From positions 13,123-77,122 of the forward strand of contig JADGAT010000006.1 of assembly GCA_015231885.1 (NCBI GenBank): DNA of 64,000 nucleotides, written 5' to 3'. This DNA is from SAR324 cluster bacterium (GTDB lineage: Bacteria; SAR324; NAC60-12). Below are positions 42,095 through 53,304 of this stretch, piece after piece. The notes below the pieces were generated by a model. The model made no database searches and was not told where the DNA came from. It saw nothing but the letters and a program-made list of their open reading frames with translations. Every line of letters begins with the position of its first letter. The first letter of the stretch is position 1. The position numbers were made by a program, and so were the translations under genes.

Positions 42095-45000
42095 TTAATC
42101 TCCCCAAACATTCGTATCCCACAAAGCCCCATCCCAAAGATCACTATCAAGTGAATAGAGAGTATCAATCTCTGCTTGAGTCAGAGCACGGCTGTAAATG
42201 ACATATTCATCCAATTTGCCGTTGAAGTAGGCAGAAGGCTGGTTATGGGCATAGCGACCAATAGTCACCGGATAATTAACATCCTGCAGAGTCATGTAGC
42301 TGGAAATGTCTTTGGTACTGACAGCCGCTCCATCCACATACATGGTCAGAGTACTCCCATTGCGCACCAGCACAAAATGGCGCCAGCTGCCATTGTGAAT
42401 AGTGGGAGAAATCAAACCATTTCCATCTTGCTGTCCTCCCGTTGTCGACTCAAAATTAGCTGTGATGCTTCCCACCGGATTAGCACCATTTGTAAATTCT
42501 AGGACAATATCGCCACTGGCCAGTGTACCTCCTCCAGCACGGGAATAGAGAAAGGCCCTGGTGGTCTGAGTGGTGTTGATCCAGAAACCAATGGTGTAGT
42601 CATTGGCGCCATAGTCCCAATCATTGCTATCGGGCAAGGTAATGTAGCCCGAACTTCCATCAAAACTATAGGCATGATCGGCATTGCCAAAGCGGTCTGT
42701 GGTTGAAGTCACCGTACCATTGAGGGTACCATGATGACTATTACCACTATGGTCATTGGCGTTGTTGTCAAAATTATAGTAAGCCACCATATTCGAACTC
42801 AAATCAACCGTATCAAAGCTAAAACTGGTAGTAGCCAGGGCATTGCCGATGGAATCCTGAATCCCGGAAGCCAGAGTGGCAACATAAGTCGTACTGGCAG
42901 TCAGACTGGTGGCTGGGGTGAAGGTTACCGTCTGGTTGCCGCTGTTGTAGCTAACGGTTCCACTGACCGAACTTCCACTAGAGGTGGCCAGGGTGAACGT
43001 ACTCGTCGTGATAGTACCGGCATTCATTACAGAGTCAAAAGTGACATCCACGGTGGTAGCAATGGAAACTCCTGCTGTCTGGTCAGCCGGTGCGGTGCTG
43101 GTAACATAGGGCTGTACGGCTGCATTCAGACTGGTGACCAGAGTGGCTACTCCACTGATTGGATTGCCATCTGCATCAAAAACGGCATTGGCAGCTGGAG
43201 TAATGTAAATGAGTTCCAGACCCGAAGCAACTCCTGTGACTGCCAAATTGAATTTGATCACGGGCTCTCCACCAACCAAGGTACTATCATTGCTGTTAGC
43301 AATACTGGCAATAGAAACATCCAGGGAATTCCCACCATTCTGATCAAATGTTAGATTGAAGTCACTGGCCGTTAAGGCACCACCTGAACTGCTGAACACA
43401 CCTTCATTGAAATTGATGATGAAGGTCATGTTGTCACTGGAAATCGTAGTCGCCATGGTGAATGGAGAAGATTCTTCGATCAAAGCCTCTATTTCGATTT
43501 CTGTCAGGGCGCGATTGTAGATACGGAAATCATCCGCACTTCCATTCCAGCTATCGGTTGCCTGAAAACCGCCTCCTACAGAATCCTGTTCCTGTCCAAA
43601 AATAACCCCACCGGCATCCACATCAACAGCCGCTGAGGCAATAGAGTTGCTTCCAATCAGATCCCCATCCACATACATATTAGTAGTTGTTCCAATCCTG
43701 CTGACGGCTACATGGTGCCAACCCATATCTTCGATTGTTCCATTGCCCAGCATCCAGGCAGATGTGCTGTCGAGCATCATGTTCCACATGTTAGAAGACC
43801 CTTGGTAATACCAAATGAAGGCGTTGTCTTCTGCTGCACGTGCTCCGGAAAACAAAGTGTTGCTGCCGGAATTGACCGAATCCAGTTTGATCCAGCTTGC
43901 CAGAGTATAATCAGCCAGACCATCAATCGTATTCTGCGGAATCAAAATGGATTGAGAGGCACCAGTGATGTTATAGGAGCTATTGGTATTCCCAAACCGA
44001 TCTAGTGACGAGACTGCACTGCTAACGGTTCCATCGTATCCATTCCCACTGGCATCGCTGGCATCACCATTCATTGGATAATACGCTACCAATCCATTGT
44101 CTAAACTGGAGGCGAACTGCTGGATTTGTTCTGCAGAAAGGGCTGTGTTGTAGATACGTACATCGTCGATTAGGCCATCAAAATTAAAATCTGCCCCTGC
44201 AACCGGTCGACCTCCAATTTCAATTCCTTCTGTCCACGTGCCACTATCCGGCATATTACTGATTTGACTTTCCAGAATTCCATTGACATAAACCTTAGCA
44301 ACATTGGCATCACCTCCTTGATAATCGAGAGTTGCAGTAATATGAGTCCAGGTATTCAATGGAATCACGCTGGTACTAATAACAGAGGTGCTGTCTCCGA
44401 AATTAACCTGCCCTGTACTGCCTGCACCTGATCCGATAATAGAGAGAAGATAACCATTCGTGTTATCCCGACTGCTGAGAATGATCGAATTCGAACCAGT
44501 AGTGTAAGTATCCAGCTTGACCCAGGCCATCCACGTCAAACTCTGATTGCCCAGGTTTAAGGAAGTGCTTTGGGGAAGATCAAATTCGTCATCGATCCCA
44601 TCAAAGTCGTAACCATTGTGTAATTTTCCTGCCCAGTTGGTGCTTGCCAACGTAGGAGCGGTACTGCTGGAAGCAATAGTTCCATGATTGCCATTACCGC
44701 TCACATCCTGGAAATTGCCATCAAAAGGATAAAACGCAACCAGGCTGGCTGTATCCACATCGGCATAAACATTGACATAGTCGGTGGCCTTGAGGCTACC
44801 ATCAGCGATGCTCAAGCGAACTTCGTATTTGCCAAGCTCATCAGGTGCGAGGGTGATTGAAGAAGTGCTGGTTGCACTGATCTGGGCAGAACTGCCAGGA
44901 GGCTGATCGACCAGTTCCCAATTATAATTCAGCGATGAGTTGCCATTGGCACTCTGACTGTTATTGTAGACTGTAATGGTGTTTTCAATATCAACGACCA

Positions 45001-48000
45001 GATCATTATCAGCCACTGCAACTGGCGCACGGAACAGATTAAGAATTTCTACATCCGTCAAAGCACGATTGTAAATGCGGACATCATCGATAGCGCCATT
45101 GAATAGTTCAGTATTGACGGAATAGCCTCCAATCTGAAGCGGATTGGTGCTCGTATTAATAGTTGTGCTGGCAACTGTGGAACCAATCAATACCCCATCA
45201 TTATATACCTTGAGAGTGGTGCCATCATAACTGCCTGCAACAAAATGCCAACTCCCATCGGTGAAGGAACCTGAGGAGATTGAGGCATCGGCTTCATAAC
45301 TGGCGTTGTCATTCAGTCCAAAAGTCAAATAAGAACCATTGTTCTGAAAAGCAAGTAAATACTGGGTTTCTTTTCTCACAATCGTATAGTACGTGTTGGT
45401 GGTGAGATCTGCTGGCTTGACCCAGGCTGTCACGGTAATTTGGCCGGTCGGATTGAGGATACTGCTGCTGGTTCTGTTGATAATGTCATCCACCCCGTCA
45501 AAACTATAGGCACCACCGGTCATACCAAAACGATCCGTCGTCAAAGCAGCTCCCACCGGAACGCCATGATGGTTCAAACCACTAGCATCATCAGCATTGC
45601 CATTGAATGGATAATAAGCGACCAGACTGCCTTCGATGCCCTGGGAGTAGGACCAGACATCATTCTTATAGGTGGTGTCGAATTCTATGCCTCCCATCAC
45701 CCAGATTCGATTCTGAAAAACAGTAGACACATGGAGTTGACGTGCAGACCAGGGAGCACCGGCTGTGGCTTCCGTCCAATGAATTCCATCGTCTGAGTAC
45801 CAGACGTCATTATTGTTACTGCTTCCTTTTCCTCCCATCACCCAGATTTTACCATCATACACCACACTGGTGTGACGTGCACGTGCGGACCAATCAGCCC
45901 CAGCTGTAGCTTGAGTCCAGTTGATCCCATCTTCCGAGTACCAGACATCGTTCTGAAAAGTGCTGCCATTGTGGCCTCCCATCACCCAGATTTTACCATC
46001 AAATACCACACTGGCTTGCCCATAGCGAGGGCCCCAATTAACATTCATCGTCGCTTGTGTCCAATCAATCCCATTGCTGGAATACCACACATCACTCAAC
46101 GCACTGCTACCATTTGGAACGCCTCCCATGGTCCAAATTTTTCCGTTAAAGACGACACTGGTAAAAATTCCCCGTGACGTCCAGGCCGCATTAGAGGTGG
46201 CCAACGTCCAGTTTGTTCCATCACGGGAATACCACACATCATTCAGATCGGTTCCATTGAATCCTCCCAAAACCCATTGTTTGTTGTCAAAGATGATGCT
46301 GGCATGTCGGCTCCGTGCATCCCATCCTGCTGAGGCGGTGGACTGTGTCCAGTTCATTCCATTACTGGAATAATAGACATCATTCAAATAGCCACTGCCA
46401 AATCCTCCTACGATCCACAGTTTGTTATCAAACACCAAACTGGCGTGATCTACCCGACTAGACCAACTGGCTGGAGAGGAGGCCAGCTGCCAGTCATTGA
46501 CCACCACATTGACGGTGTTGGTCGTCCCAAACGTGCCGTCACTGACTGCCAGGACAAAGGAATAATCTCCACTGACCGATGGGGTAAAATTTGCTGTTGC
46601 TGTATTGGGGTTATTGAGAGTAATGGAACTGCCGGAGGGCTCTCCAGCAATGGCCCATTGATGGCTGAAGACTAATCCACCATCTGAATCTCTGCTATCC
46701 GAACCATCTAGAGTGATTGTTTCTCCTGCACTGACAAAACGATCCTGACCAGGGTCGGCAGCAGGCATGGAGCTGAGAATGTGTATTTCATTGGATTTCA
46801 AGGCACGAGTATAAATGCGCACTTCATCGATTTTGCCGGCAAAGAAATTTGTAGAAGGAGTTCCATTGGTCAGCTTTGCTCCAATCGCAGAAAGAGAAGG
46901 ATCTGCACCACCATAAGTTTCGGTATGGGTATGAGAACCCACCGAAGATCCGTTATGGTAAAAAGTAACCTGATCACTGCTTTTGACCAGGGCTACATGT
47001 TCCCATTGCCCAGATACAAAATTAGCATCAGCAAAAATATCACCACCTGCTGGATTACTTTGATCAAATGCCAGACCATCATTTCTTACGTAAAAATAAT
47101 TTCGGAAATCACCGTTGGAAGCATATTCACCAAAGATTGGCTTGTCTCCGACAATATCATCCAAATAAATCCAGGCGGCAATGGTGAGAGGATCCTGATC
47201 TATACTTAAAATAGTAGAAGCAATCAGGGCATCCCCGGTTCCATTAAACTGGTAGGCGTTATTGGGCATGCTGACAACATCTGCAGTCAGAGAAGGTTTC
47301 TTCACAAAAGTATGCTTGTTGTTACCGCTATTATCATTAGCATTGCCGTTGAAGGAGTAATACGCCATCAGATTGGAGGTCAAATCAAAACTCAGATCAT
47401 TCAGCGTAATGGGGTCTGTCGTCAAGGCAGTACTGGCTGGATTGCCGGCAATATCAAAAATGGAATTGCCATCAGCCGGAGTGATGGCAATGGTTTCCAC
47501 TCCACTGGCAGAACCGGCGATGGTGAAATGGAAACGAACATCGGTTTCTCCTCCAACCAGAGGATCATCATTTGTTTGGGTAAGAGAACCAATCGTAACA
47601 TTGCTTGCATTCCCACTATTCTGGCTAAAGGCCAGGCTGAAATCGCTGCTGCCCAAGGCTCCTGTTCCATTGCTGCTGGCAAAAGAACGCTTGCTTAGTT
47701 TTAAATCAAGGTAACGGTTGTCTGTCGATAACGTTGCGAGAACAAAAGCATGCTCATTGAATACAGTCCCCGATCCCGTCACCGTAATATTGGAGGTTGA
47801 AGCAATCGAAGGATCGAAGGAGAGATCATCATCACCAGCAAGAACAATCTGGCCATTGATGGTGGCACCTCCGTAAAAAATCGCACCACTGGAAACATCC
47901 GGGTCATCAATGGTCAAGGTCACTCCTTTATCAACAATCAACCCTCCGCCAAAAGTCAGGTACGATCCTGGACCAAAAGTGGCCGTTGATGCCACCTTAA

Positions 48001-51000
48001 GGATTGCATCATCTGCCAGGATGGGAGCATCTCCGTTCAAATTCAAAGAATTTTTAAGGCGAATGTCCTCGACTCCGACGTTTCCTGTGATGGTCAAAAC
48101 CACATCTGCATCGACCTTGACCGTATTGGCCAGAGTCAGGGTTTTTCCCGGAGTAAGGATGATATTCACATTATCGGATAGAGCAAAGGAATCAATTGTC
48201 GTATTTTCGGCGACTTCAATTTGTCCGGTGATCAATGAATTGCTGCTGACCGCCACCTTTTGAACAGAGGTACCTCCACCAATTTGCAAGGTGCTGTTGG
48301 GGGCATTGAGGACAATGGCATTGTTATTGACGATGGCCCCTCCTCCCGTGATGGCTAGAGTATTATCGCCAATTCTGAGGGGAGCTCCATAGTAGTTGAA
48401 AGTGGTTCCCTTGGCCACCGACATGACCGAAGAAAAGTTATGAATGATGTCTCCCTGCAAAGTCAAATCGCTGTCGATGGTAAACCTCCCTCCACTCAGT
48501 GTAATGGGAGTATTCATGGTCCCGCCGCCAGTAAAATACAGTTCCCCCCTCTGAGGGATCAAAAAGTTATTCGGTTTGTTGAAAAGGCCAGCAATATCGA
48601 GCTGCAACGTATGGGGTCCCAAGGGGACAGACAGACCATTGTAAGTCAGCACATTGCCCGCATCAACGCGAATCATGGAATTGTGGGCATGGTGAATGAT
48701 ATTTCCATTAATGGTCACATTGGACTGAGCATGAAATGTTCCGCCATGAAGAGCCAGATTTCCATGCAATGTTCCACCGCTGGTATGAATGATAAAGGTA
48801 CTGCCAGGATGAATGGCCACATGACTGGCGATCGCAGCGCCGGTACCATCCCAGTGAACCGTATGGCCACTGCCAATCACATGGGTATCAATAGCACTAT
48901 TACAAGGGCTGTTTACTAAAATCAACGGACCATGCCCACTACTGGTGCAGGCTCTAGAGCCCGGTATAGTGGTTGGAGTAAAAGAGCCGCCTCCACCACC
49001 AGAGCCGCCTCCAGGTGGTGCTCCTCCACCTCCAGAAGATCCTCCAGGTGGTGCTCCTCCACCTCCAGTATCAGTAGTCGTATTGGTAGTCGTATCAGTA
49101 GGGGGAGGAATAAAAGGAACACCTGTACCAGTGGTCGTCGTATCGATGGGGGGAGGGATAAAAGGGACACCCGTACCAGTATCGGTACCAGGACCTGCCA
49201 GAGTGTCTCCTCCTCCAGAGCTACCGTCCGTAGGGAAAAAATCTGCAATATTGCTTGGACCGGTCGATGTGCCTCCAGCGCCTCCAGGAGTTCCACCAGA
49301 AGTGTTTCCATCGGCATTAGGAGGCAGAGGGACTGCAGTTTGAACCAATACCGGATTGAATGCACCCAACCCTTGTCCTGCGGCTACGGCAGCCTGCGCC
49401 CCGGTTTCATTGGCAACCAAAATTTCGTCTACTGCTGCTAAAAATGTTTGAGCCTCCTGGTTCAATGTCACCTGTTTGGCCTGGGCTTCTGCCAGCTGCC
49501 CTGGAGGAACCAGGTTAGCCAATTCAAGGGGACCTCCCTGGCTGACGTTGACCTGGACCGCTTTGACCAAATTGGCAACTCCTGCGTCTCCTGCCGTCGT
49601 CACGCCTGTGGCTACATTCTTTGTGATTGCCAAAAAATCTTCGATACTCCCACCACCCTGACCTGCTGCCTTGACACTGGACTCCAGTGCTTTGGCACTA
49701 TTTTTAATGGACTTGGCATTTCCGGTTTTTGCCACATCTTTCACGGCTGCCGTCGTCACCGAGACCGATTGTTTGACCTGGTCGATGGAGCCTCCTTTTT
49801 GGATCACATTTTTCGCCGTCTGAGCTGCGGCCTTGGTAATCGAAGAAGTCGCCCCCTTGATATTGTCATTGGTACCCTCACCCGCTACTGTTTCGGCAAC
49901 CTGACTAGCCACTACAAGCAGTGCCCCCGCATCCAAATCTATGTTTTCAAACCCTTTGGTCATGTCCCCCAGTTTCACCCCAGCCTTCTCAATTTTCTGA
50001 AAAGTCTGCTCCATGCTGATACTGGTTTCTGAGGCTTTTTGGACTGCGCTATTCCGGACAGCAGTCACATCAGTAATAGCTCCTTTCAAGTCGATCCCAT
50101 TGTCCTTCATCTGCTTACTCACCGCAGAAGCCGCACTTTTGATCAGGACGGATAGATTTTCGCCCTTGCGATTGGACACCCCCCCAACCGATTCAATCAA
50201 AGCAGGGCCAACCACCTGGCCAACATTATTCACCACCGTATTAGCTTCTGGAGGCAAGTCTCCGGTCAAATCCAAATCAGCCACAGCCTCAAACGTTTGC
50301 TCCAATGTTGCCGTTGCCACACTGGCTTTCGCATCTTCACTGGCAAGATCACCTGATATTCCTGTTACCGCAGCCATCCCCCCCAGAGCGATGCTGGCCA
50401 TATTGTTAGCAGTGTTCAAAGCAGCCGGAGGCAAGGTTCCAGCAGACAGATCCGCACCCGTTTTTTTGATTTGCTTCACAGCAGCTTTAGCCACCTGCTT
50501 GACAAATTTTTCTCTCACAGAACCTCCCAGGCTCTGACTCTGACTATCAAGAAGGATGTTTTTAAGAGAAGTATCCAATGCCGATCCCAGATTATTGGCC
50601 GTATTTTTAGCCGCATCAGGAATGCCTGAGGTGAAATCATTCATGAAAGGAGTTAGGGATTCAGAAACCTGCTTGGCAATATTTTGAATCAAGACCTTTT
50701 TATTTCCTCCTTGCACCCTCTGTCCACCTCCTGTTGCTCCACCCGTATTGGTTTTCAATGAACTTGCCAAAGGAGCTGCCAAAGCCTGCCCAAAGTTCGT
50801 CAACTGCGTCCTCAACCCTGTGGCATCTGACAAAGGTATAGTCATATCCACCGCATTATCTGCCAATACCGTAGAAAGTTCATTGCTCATGGCATTCAAC
50901 AGCACTCCCAGTTCACCCGATTGGGCAATATCCTGATTTTGCTGCCCAATGGAGATCAAGGCGGGGCCTGCGGTTGCAACCGTATTATCCAGCAGAGTGG

Positions 51001-52021
51001 TCAAACTAGCACCATCGGTCAACGTGTTAGCGTCTAAGGTATTGGCAATGACCCCGGCAGAAGCAGAAACCAAAGCTTCCCGTGAGCTTTGATCGGCCAA
51101 GCCGGAAGTTATAGCATCCTGAACAATCCCTTCGAACGCACCGACATAAGCAGTCGAATTTTCCAGCAGGGTTCCTGAATCCGCAGTCACTCCTGCCGTA
51201 ATCACATCCAGCGCTTCGGTTCCACTCCTTCCCTGGGCGATCAATTGCCCGGAAACCTTGGCACGAAAACTTTCGGACTCCAGCATCCCTCCATCAAAAG
51301 AAGGGTCATTGGGATCGACAGCTTTGGTGAGAACTTCTTCTATGGTAAGAACAGATGAGAGAGTCGCGACAGAATCGATCAGGGTGTCCTGGTAATTTCC
51401 CCCAGCAGGATTATCAGAGGTACGAGCCTGGTATGCAGCACTGGAAAAGGAAGCAAAATCAACAGCGGTTCCAAAGGCCAACTCGCTGATGGTTTCACCC
51501 ACGGTATCATAATCGGTTACTGTAATCTCAGAAAGGCTGGCTGCAACTAAACGGTTTTGACCGTTTGTCTTTTTTCGCAAGAGTCTTTGAATGGCAGTGG
51601 GAGCATCGTTTTCTAAAGCAGAAAGGGTCACAACCTGGGTGATTGGATTGACATTGGCTGTGTTTTCCTCTTCCTCGGCAGGGGCACTGGTGACAATAGA
51701 ACTAACGGAAGTATTGGAGGTAGAAGCAACAATCAGGACAGGAAATGTCAACGTGTCGCTGACTTCAACGGAGTAGTTCCCTTTTTCATCGGTAATCGTA
51801 GAAAGTTCGGTTTGGCCATCGGCACTGACGAATGTCACAGGCGTTTTGGGTAAGGCAAATCCATTTGATACGTTTCCAGCTAAACGTCCTGGCACTAAAC
51901 GTCCTGGCACTAAACGTCCTGGTACTAAACGGTTTCCAGTAATGGGTTCTTCTTCACACCCATAGAACAAACCTGTTACCAGCAATAGCAAAATACTCAC
52001 TATGCCAAACGAATACTTCAT
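42095..52021 (-). CDS. giant multidomain surface lipoprotein with LamG, PKD-like and kelch-like repeats
   Basis: 3308 residues in one frame. The signal peptide ends F-Y-G-C, giving an outer-membrane or surface lipoprotein. Order by position: R-L-V-P-G repeats (about 30-46), a carboxypeptidase-regulatory-like domain (about 48-110), a long Ala/Val-rich helical region (about 165-890), a Gly/Pro linker (about 895-1025), a beta-helix-like region (about 1027-1420), a SwmB-like domain (about 1420-1540), LamG 1 (about 1552-1740), PKD-like (1740-1847), six kelch-like repeats with I-W-V-M-G-G and D-V-W-Y-S (about 1847-2127), LamG 2, a second PKD-like, LamG 3 and 4, SwmB-like, Big_5-like and LamG 5 (to about 3297). 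It probably binds glycans, particles or other cells. Confidence 0.88.
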   Translation of the reverse strand: MKYSFGIVSILLLLVTGLFYGCEEEPITGNRLVPGRLVPGRLVPGRLAGNVSNGFALPKTPVTFVSADGQTELSTITDEKGNYSVEVSDTLTFPVLIVASTSNTSVSSIVTSAPAEEEENTANVNPITQVVTLSALENDAPTAIQRLLRKKTNGQNRLVAASLSEITVTDYDTVGETISELAFGTAVDFASFSSAAYQARTSDNPAGGNYQDTLIDSVATLSSVLTIEEVLTKAVDPNDPSFDGGMLESESFRAKVSGQLIAQGRSGTEALDVITAGVTADSGTLLENSTAYVGAFEGIVQDAITSGLADQSSREALVSASAGVIANTLDANTLTDGASLTTLLDNTVATAGPALISIGQQNQDIAQSGELGVLLNAMSNELSTVLADNAVDMTIPLSDATGLRTQLTNFGQALAAPLASSLKTNTGGATGGGQRVQGGNKKVLIQNIAKQVSESLTPFMNDFTSGIPDAAKNTANNLGSALDTSLKNILLDSQSQSLGGSVREKFVKQVAKAAVKQIKKTGADLSAGTLPPAALNTANNMASIALGGMAAVTGISGDLASEDAKASVATATLEQTFEAVADLDLTGDLPPEANTVVNNVGQVVGPALIESVGGVSNRKGENLSVLIKSAASAVSKQMKDNGIDLKGAITDVTAVRNSAVQKASETSISMEQTFQKIEKAGVKLGDMTKGFENIDLDAGALLVVASQVAETVAGEGTNDNIKGATSSITKAAAQTAKNVIQKGGSIDQVKQSVSVTTAAVKDVAKTGNAKSIKNSAKALESSVKAAGQGGGSIEDFLAITKNVATGVTTAGDAGVANLVKAVQVNVSQGGPLELANLVPPGQLAEAQAKQVTLNQEAQTFLAAVDEILVANETGAQAAVAAGQGLGAFNPVLVQTAVPLPPNADGNTSGGTPGGAGGTSTGPSNIADFFPTDGSSGGGDTLAGPGTDTGTGVPFIPPPIDTTTTGTGVPFIPPPTDTTTNTTTDTGGGGAPPGGSSGGGGAPPGGGSGGGGGSFTPTTIPGSRACTSSGHGPLILVNSPCNSAIDTHVIGSGHTVHWDGTGAAIASHVAIHPGSTFIIHTSGGTLHGNLALHGGTFHAQSNVTINGNIIHHAHNSMIRVDAGNVLTYNGLSVPLGPHTLQLDIAGLFNKPNNFLIPQRGELYFTGGGTMNTPITLSGGRFTIDSDLTLQGDIIHNFSSVMSVAKGTTFNYYGAPLRIGDNTLAITGGGAIVNNNAIVLNAPNSTLQIGGGTSVQKVAVSSNSLITGQIEVAENTTIDSFALSDNVNIILTPGKTLTLANTVKVDADVVLTITGNVGVEDIRLKNSLNLNGDAPILADDAILKVASTATFGPGSYLTFGGGLIVDKGVTLTIDDPDVSSGAIFYGGATINGQIVLAGDDDLSFDPSIASTSNITVTGSGTVFNEHAFVLATLSTDNRYLDLKLSKRSFASSNGTGALGSSDFSLAFSQNSGNASNVTIGSLTQTNDDPLVGGETDVRFHFTIAGSASGVETIAITPADGNSIFDIAGNPASTALTTDPITLNDLSFDLTSNLMAYYSFNGNANDNSGNNKHTFVKKPSLTADVVSMPNNAYQFNGTGDALIASTILSIDQDPLTIAAWIYLDDIVGDKPIFGEYASNGDFRNYFYVRNDGLAFDQSNPAGGDIFADANFVSGQWEHVALVKSSDQVTFYHNGSSVGSHTHTETYGGADPSLSAIGAKLTNGTPSTNFFAGKIDEVRIYTRALKSNEIHILSSMPAADPGQDRFVSAGETITLDGSDSRDSDGGLVFSHQWAIAGEPSGSSITLNNPNTATANFTPSVSGDYSFVLAVSDGTFGTTNTVNVVVNDWQLASSPASWSSRVDHASLVFDNKLWIVGGFGSGYLNDVYYSSNGMNWTQSTASAGWDARSRHASIIFDNKQWVLGGFNGTDLNDVWYSRDGTNWTLATSNAAWTSRGIFTSVVFNGKIWTMGGVPNGSSALSDVWYSSNGIDWTQATMNVNWGPRYGQASVVFDGKIWVMGGHNGSTFQNDVWYSEDGINWTQATAGADWSARARHTSVVYDGKIWVMGGKGSSNNNDVWYSDDGIHWTEATAGAPWSARQLHVSTVFQNRIWVMGGIEFDTTYKNDVWSYSQGIEGSLVAYYPFNGNADDASGLNHHGVPVGAALTTDRFGMTGGAYSFDGVDDIINRTSSSILNPTGQITVTAWVKPADLTTNTYYTIVRKETQYLLAFQNNGSYLTFGLNDNASYEADASISSGSFTDGSWHFVAGSYDGTTLKVYNDGVLIGSTVASTTINTSTNPLQIGGYSVNTELFNGAIDDVRIYNRALTDVEILNLFRAPVAVADNDLVVDIENTITVYNNSQSANGNSSLNYNWELVDQPPGSSAQISATSTSSITLAPDELGKYEVRLSIADGSLKATDYVNVYADVDTASLVAFYPFDGNFQDVSGNGNHGTIASSSTAPTLASTNWAGKLHNGYDFDGIDDEFDLPQSTSLNLGNQSLTWMAWVKLDTYTTGSNSIILSSRDNTNGYLLSIIGSGAGSTGQVNFGDSTSVISTSVIPLNTWTHITATLDYQGGDANVAKVYVNGILESQISNMPDSGTWTEGIEIGGRPVAGADFNFDGLIDDVRIYNTALSAEQIQQFASSLDNGLVAYYPMNGDASDASGNGYDGTVSSAVSSLDRFGNTNSSYNITGASQSILIPQNTIDGLADYTLASWIKLDSVNSGSNTLFSGARAAEDNAFIWYYQGSSNMWNMMLDSTSAWMLGNGTIEDMGWHHVAVSRIGTTTNMYVDGDLIGSNSIASAAVDVDAGGVIFGQEQDSVGGGFQATDSWNGSADDFRIYNRALTEIEIEALIEESSPFTMATTISSDNMTFIINFNEGVFSSSGGALTASDFNLTFDQNGGNSLDVSIASIANSNDSTLVGGEPVIKFNLAVTGVASGLELIYITPAANAVFDADGNPISGVATLVTSLNAAVQPYVTSTAPADQTAGVSIATTVDVTFDSVMNAGTITTSTFTLATSSGSSVSGTVSYNSGNQTVTFTPATSLTASTTYVATLASGIQDSIGNALATTSFSFDTVDLSSNMVAYYNFDNNANDHSGNSHHGTLNGTVTSTTDRFGNADHAYSFDGSSGYITLPDSNDWDYGANDYTIGFWINTTQTTRAFLYSRAGGGTLASGDIVLEFTNGANPVGSITANFESTTGGQQDGNGLISPTIHNGSWRHFVLVRNGSTLTMYVDGAAVSTKDISSYMTLQDVNYPVTIGRYAHNQPSAYFNGKLDEYVIYSRALTQAEIDTLYSLDSDLWDGALWDTNVWGD
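51881..51925 (-). repeat. 15-bp tandem repeat coding R-L-V-P-G
   Basis: Three 15-bp units (TAAACGTCCTGGCAC on the plus strand, the third with one change) code R-L-V-P-G just after the lipid anchor of the giant protein. In-frame units allow length variation of the anchor-proximal linker by slippage. Confidence 0.8.
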
Positions 52022-52301
52022 TTAACTCACCTACCCCTACATATATTCCCCCCTGGTAAAATATTAAAAAGTGTACCATCATTCTCCTTATTTAACCACA
52101 ATGATTTTTTTATTTCTTTAAAAAATCAAAGATGTAACAATATGGGTAGTCCCTGAAAAAATATTGTAAAGCAATCTCTTTAATTATTTTCCAAAAAAGG
52201 TTATATTTCCTCTATACTATCCACAACCCAGTGAATTGATAAAAGGGATAAATTTACTGAAGATTTCAGAAAAGATTTCTAAGAAAGAGAAGGAGAGCAC
52301 C

Positions 52302-53300
52302 ATGCCACAAAAAGAATTTAAGGCCATCGTCGTTGAAGAAGCAGAACCAAAAAAATTTGTTAGAAATATTAAAACAAGGACAATAGCAGATTTACCAGAT
52401 GGGGATGTGCTGATACGGGTACAATATTCTTCTCTAAATTACAAAGATGCTCTTTCTTCATCAGGGAACAAAGGGGTCACTCGTAATTTCCCTCATACGC
52501 CGGGAATCGATGCAGCAGGAGTTGTTGAAGAAAGCACAAATTCCAATTTTTCTGTAGGAGAAGAAGTATTAGTAACAGGCTATGATCTTGGCATGAACAC
52601 CTCTGGCGGTCTAGGGCAATATATTAGAGTTCCTGCTGGATGGGTCGTCAAGCTTCCACAAGGACTTTCTTTAAAAGAATCCATGATATTTGGCACAGCA
52701 GGATTTACGGCAGCATTAATGGTAGAGGGCTTGGTCTACAACCAGGTAAAACCGAATAACGGTCCCATTTTAGTGACTGGATCAACGGGTGGAGTGGGCA
52801 GTGTTGCCGTCTGTATTCTGGCAAAACTGGGATACCATGTCGTGGCTTCCACAGGAAAAGCCAGTGAGCATGATTTCCTACATTCGCTTGGGGCAAAAGA
52901 AATAGTAGATCGAAACTCAATTGTGGATAACTCCGGAAAACCTTTGCTGAAAGAACAATGGGCTGGAGTAGTAGACGTTGTTGGAGGAGATACCCTGGCC
53001 AGTGCTCTCAAAAACACCTGTTACGGAGGAACCGTCACATGCAGTGGACTGGTTGGCTCCATTACTTTAAACACGACCGTATTCCCATTTATTTTAAGAG
53101 GAGTAAAATTAGTTGGAATCGATTCAGTGGAATGTCCTATGGAACCTCGACTCCAAGTTTGGAAGCATCTGGCATCGGACTGGAAAACAGACAAACTGAA
53201 TGCTCTCACCACCGAAATCACACTGGAGCAGGTAGAAGCCACTGTGTTAGACATGCTGGACGGAAAATCCCATGGACGTCATGTTGTCAATTTAGGATAA
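52302..53300 (+). CDS. acuI: acrylyl-CoA reductase AcuI/YhdH-family zinc-free alcohol dehydrogenase
   Basis: 332 residues from ATG 52302, preceded by AAGGAG; the open frame extends to 52236 without a ribosome site. MDR fold: Y-S-S-L-N-Y-K-D near 45-52, P-G-I-D-A-A-G-V-V near 70, the nucleotide motif T-G-S-T-G-G-V-G-S near 157, and no structural-zinc cysteines. YhdH/AcuI reduces acryloyl-CoA with NADPH and is linked to propionate and DMSP metabolism. First gene of the acuI-uma2-hisD-DUF2797 run with gaps of 3-9 bases. Confidence 0.88.
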   Translation: MPQKEFKAIVVEEAEPKKFVRNIKTRTIADLPDGDVLIRVQYSSLNYKDALSSSGNKGVTRNFPHTPGIDAAGVVEESTNSNFSVGEEVLVTGYDLGMNTSGGLGQYIRVPAGWVVKLPQGLSLKESMIFGTAGFTAALMVEGLVYNQVKPNNGPILVTGSTGGVGSVAVCILAKLGYHVVASTGKASEHDFLHSLGAKEIVDRNSIVDNSGKPLLKEQWAGVVDVVGGDTLASALKNTCYGGTVTCSGLVGSITLNTTVFPFILRGVKLVGIDSVECPMEPRLQVWKHLASDWKTDKLNALTTEITLEQVEATVLDMLDGKSHGRHVVNLG

Positions 53301-53304
53301 AATT

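Noticed and set aside
42731..50537. Several plus-strand open frames of 100-207 codons opposite the giant gene
   Set aside because: They lie wholly inside the 3308-codon frame, have biased composition from Thr/Gly/Pro-rich antisense, and lack ribosome sites.
52236..52301. Longer start for the acuI-like gene
   Set aside because: No ribosome site there, while AAGGAG stands before the ATG at 52302 and the family begins at that point.
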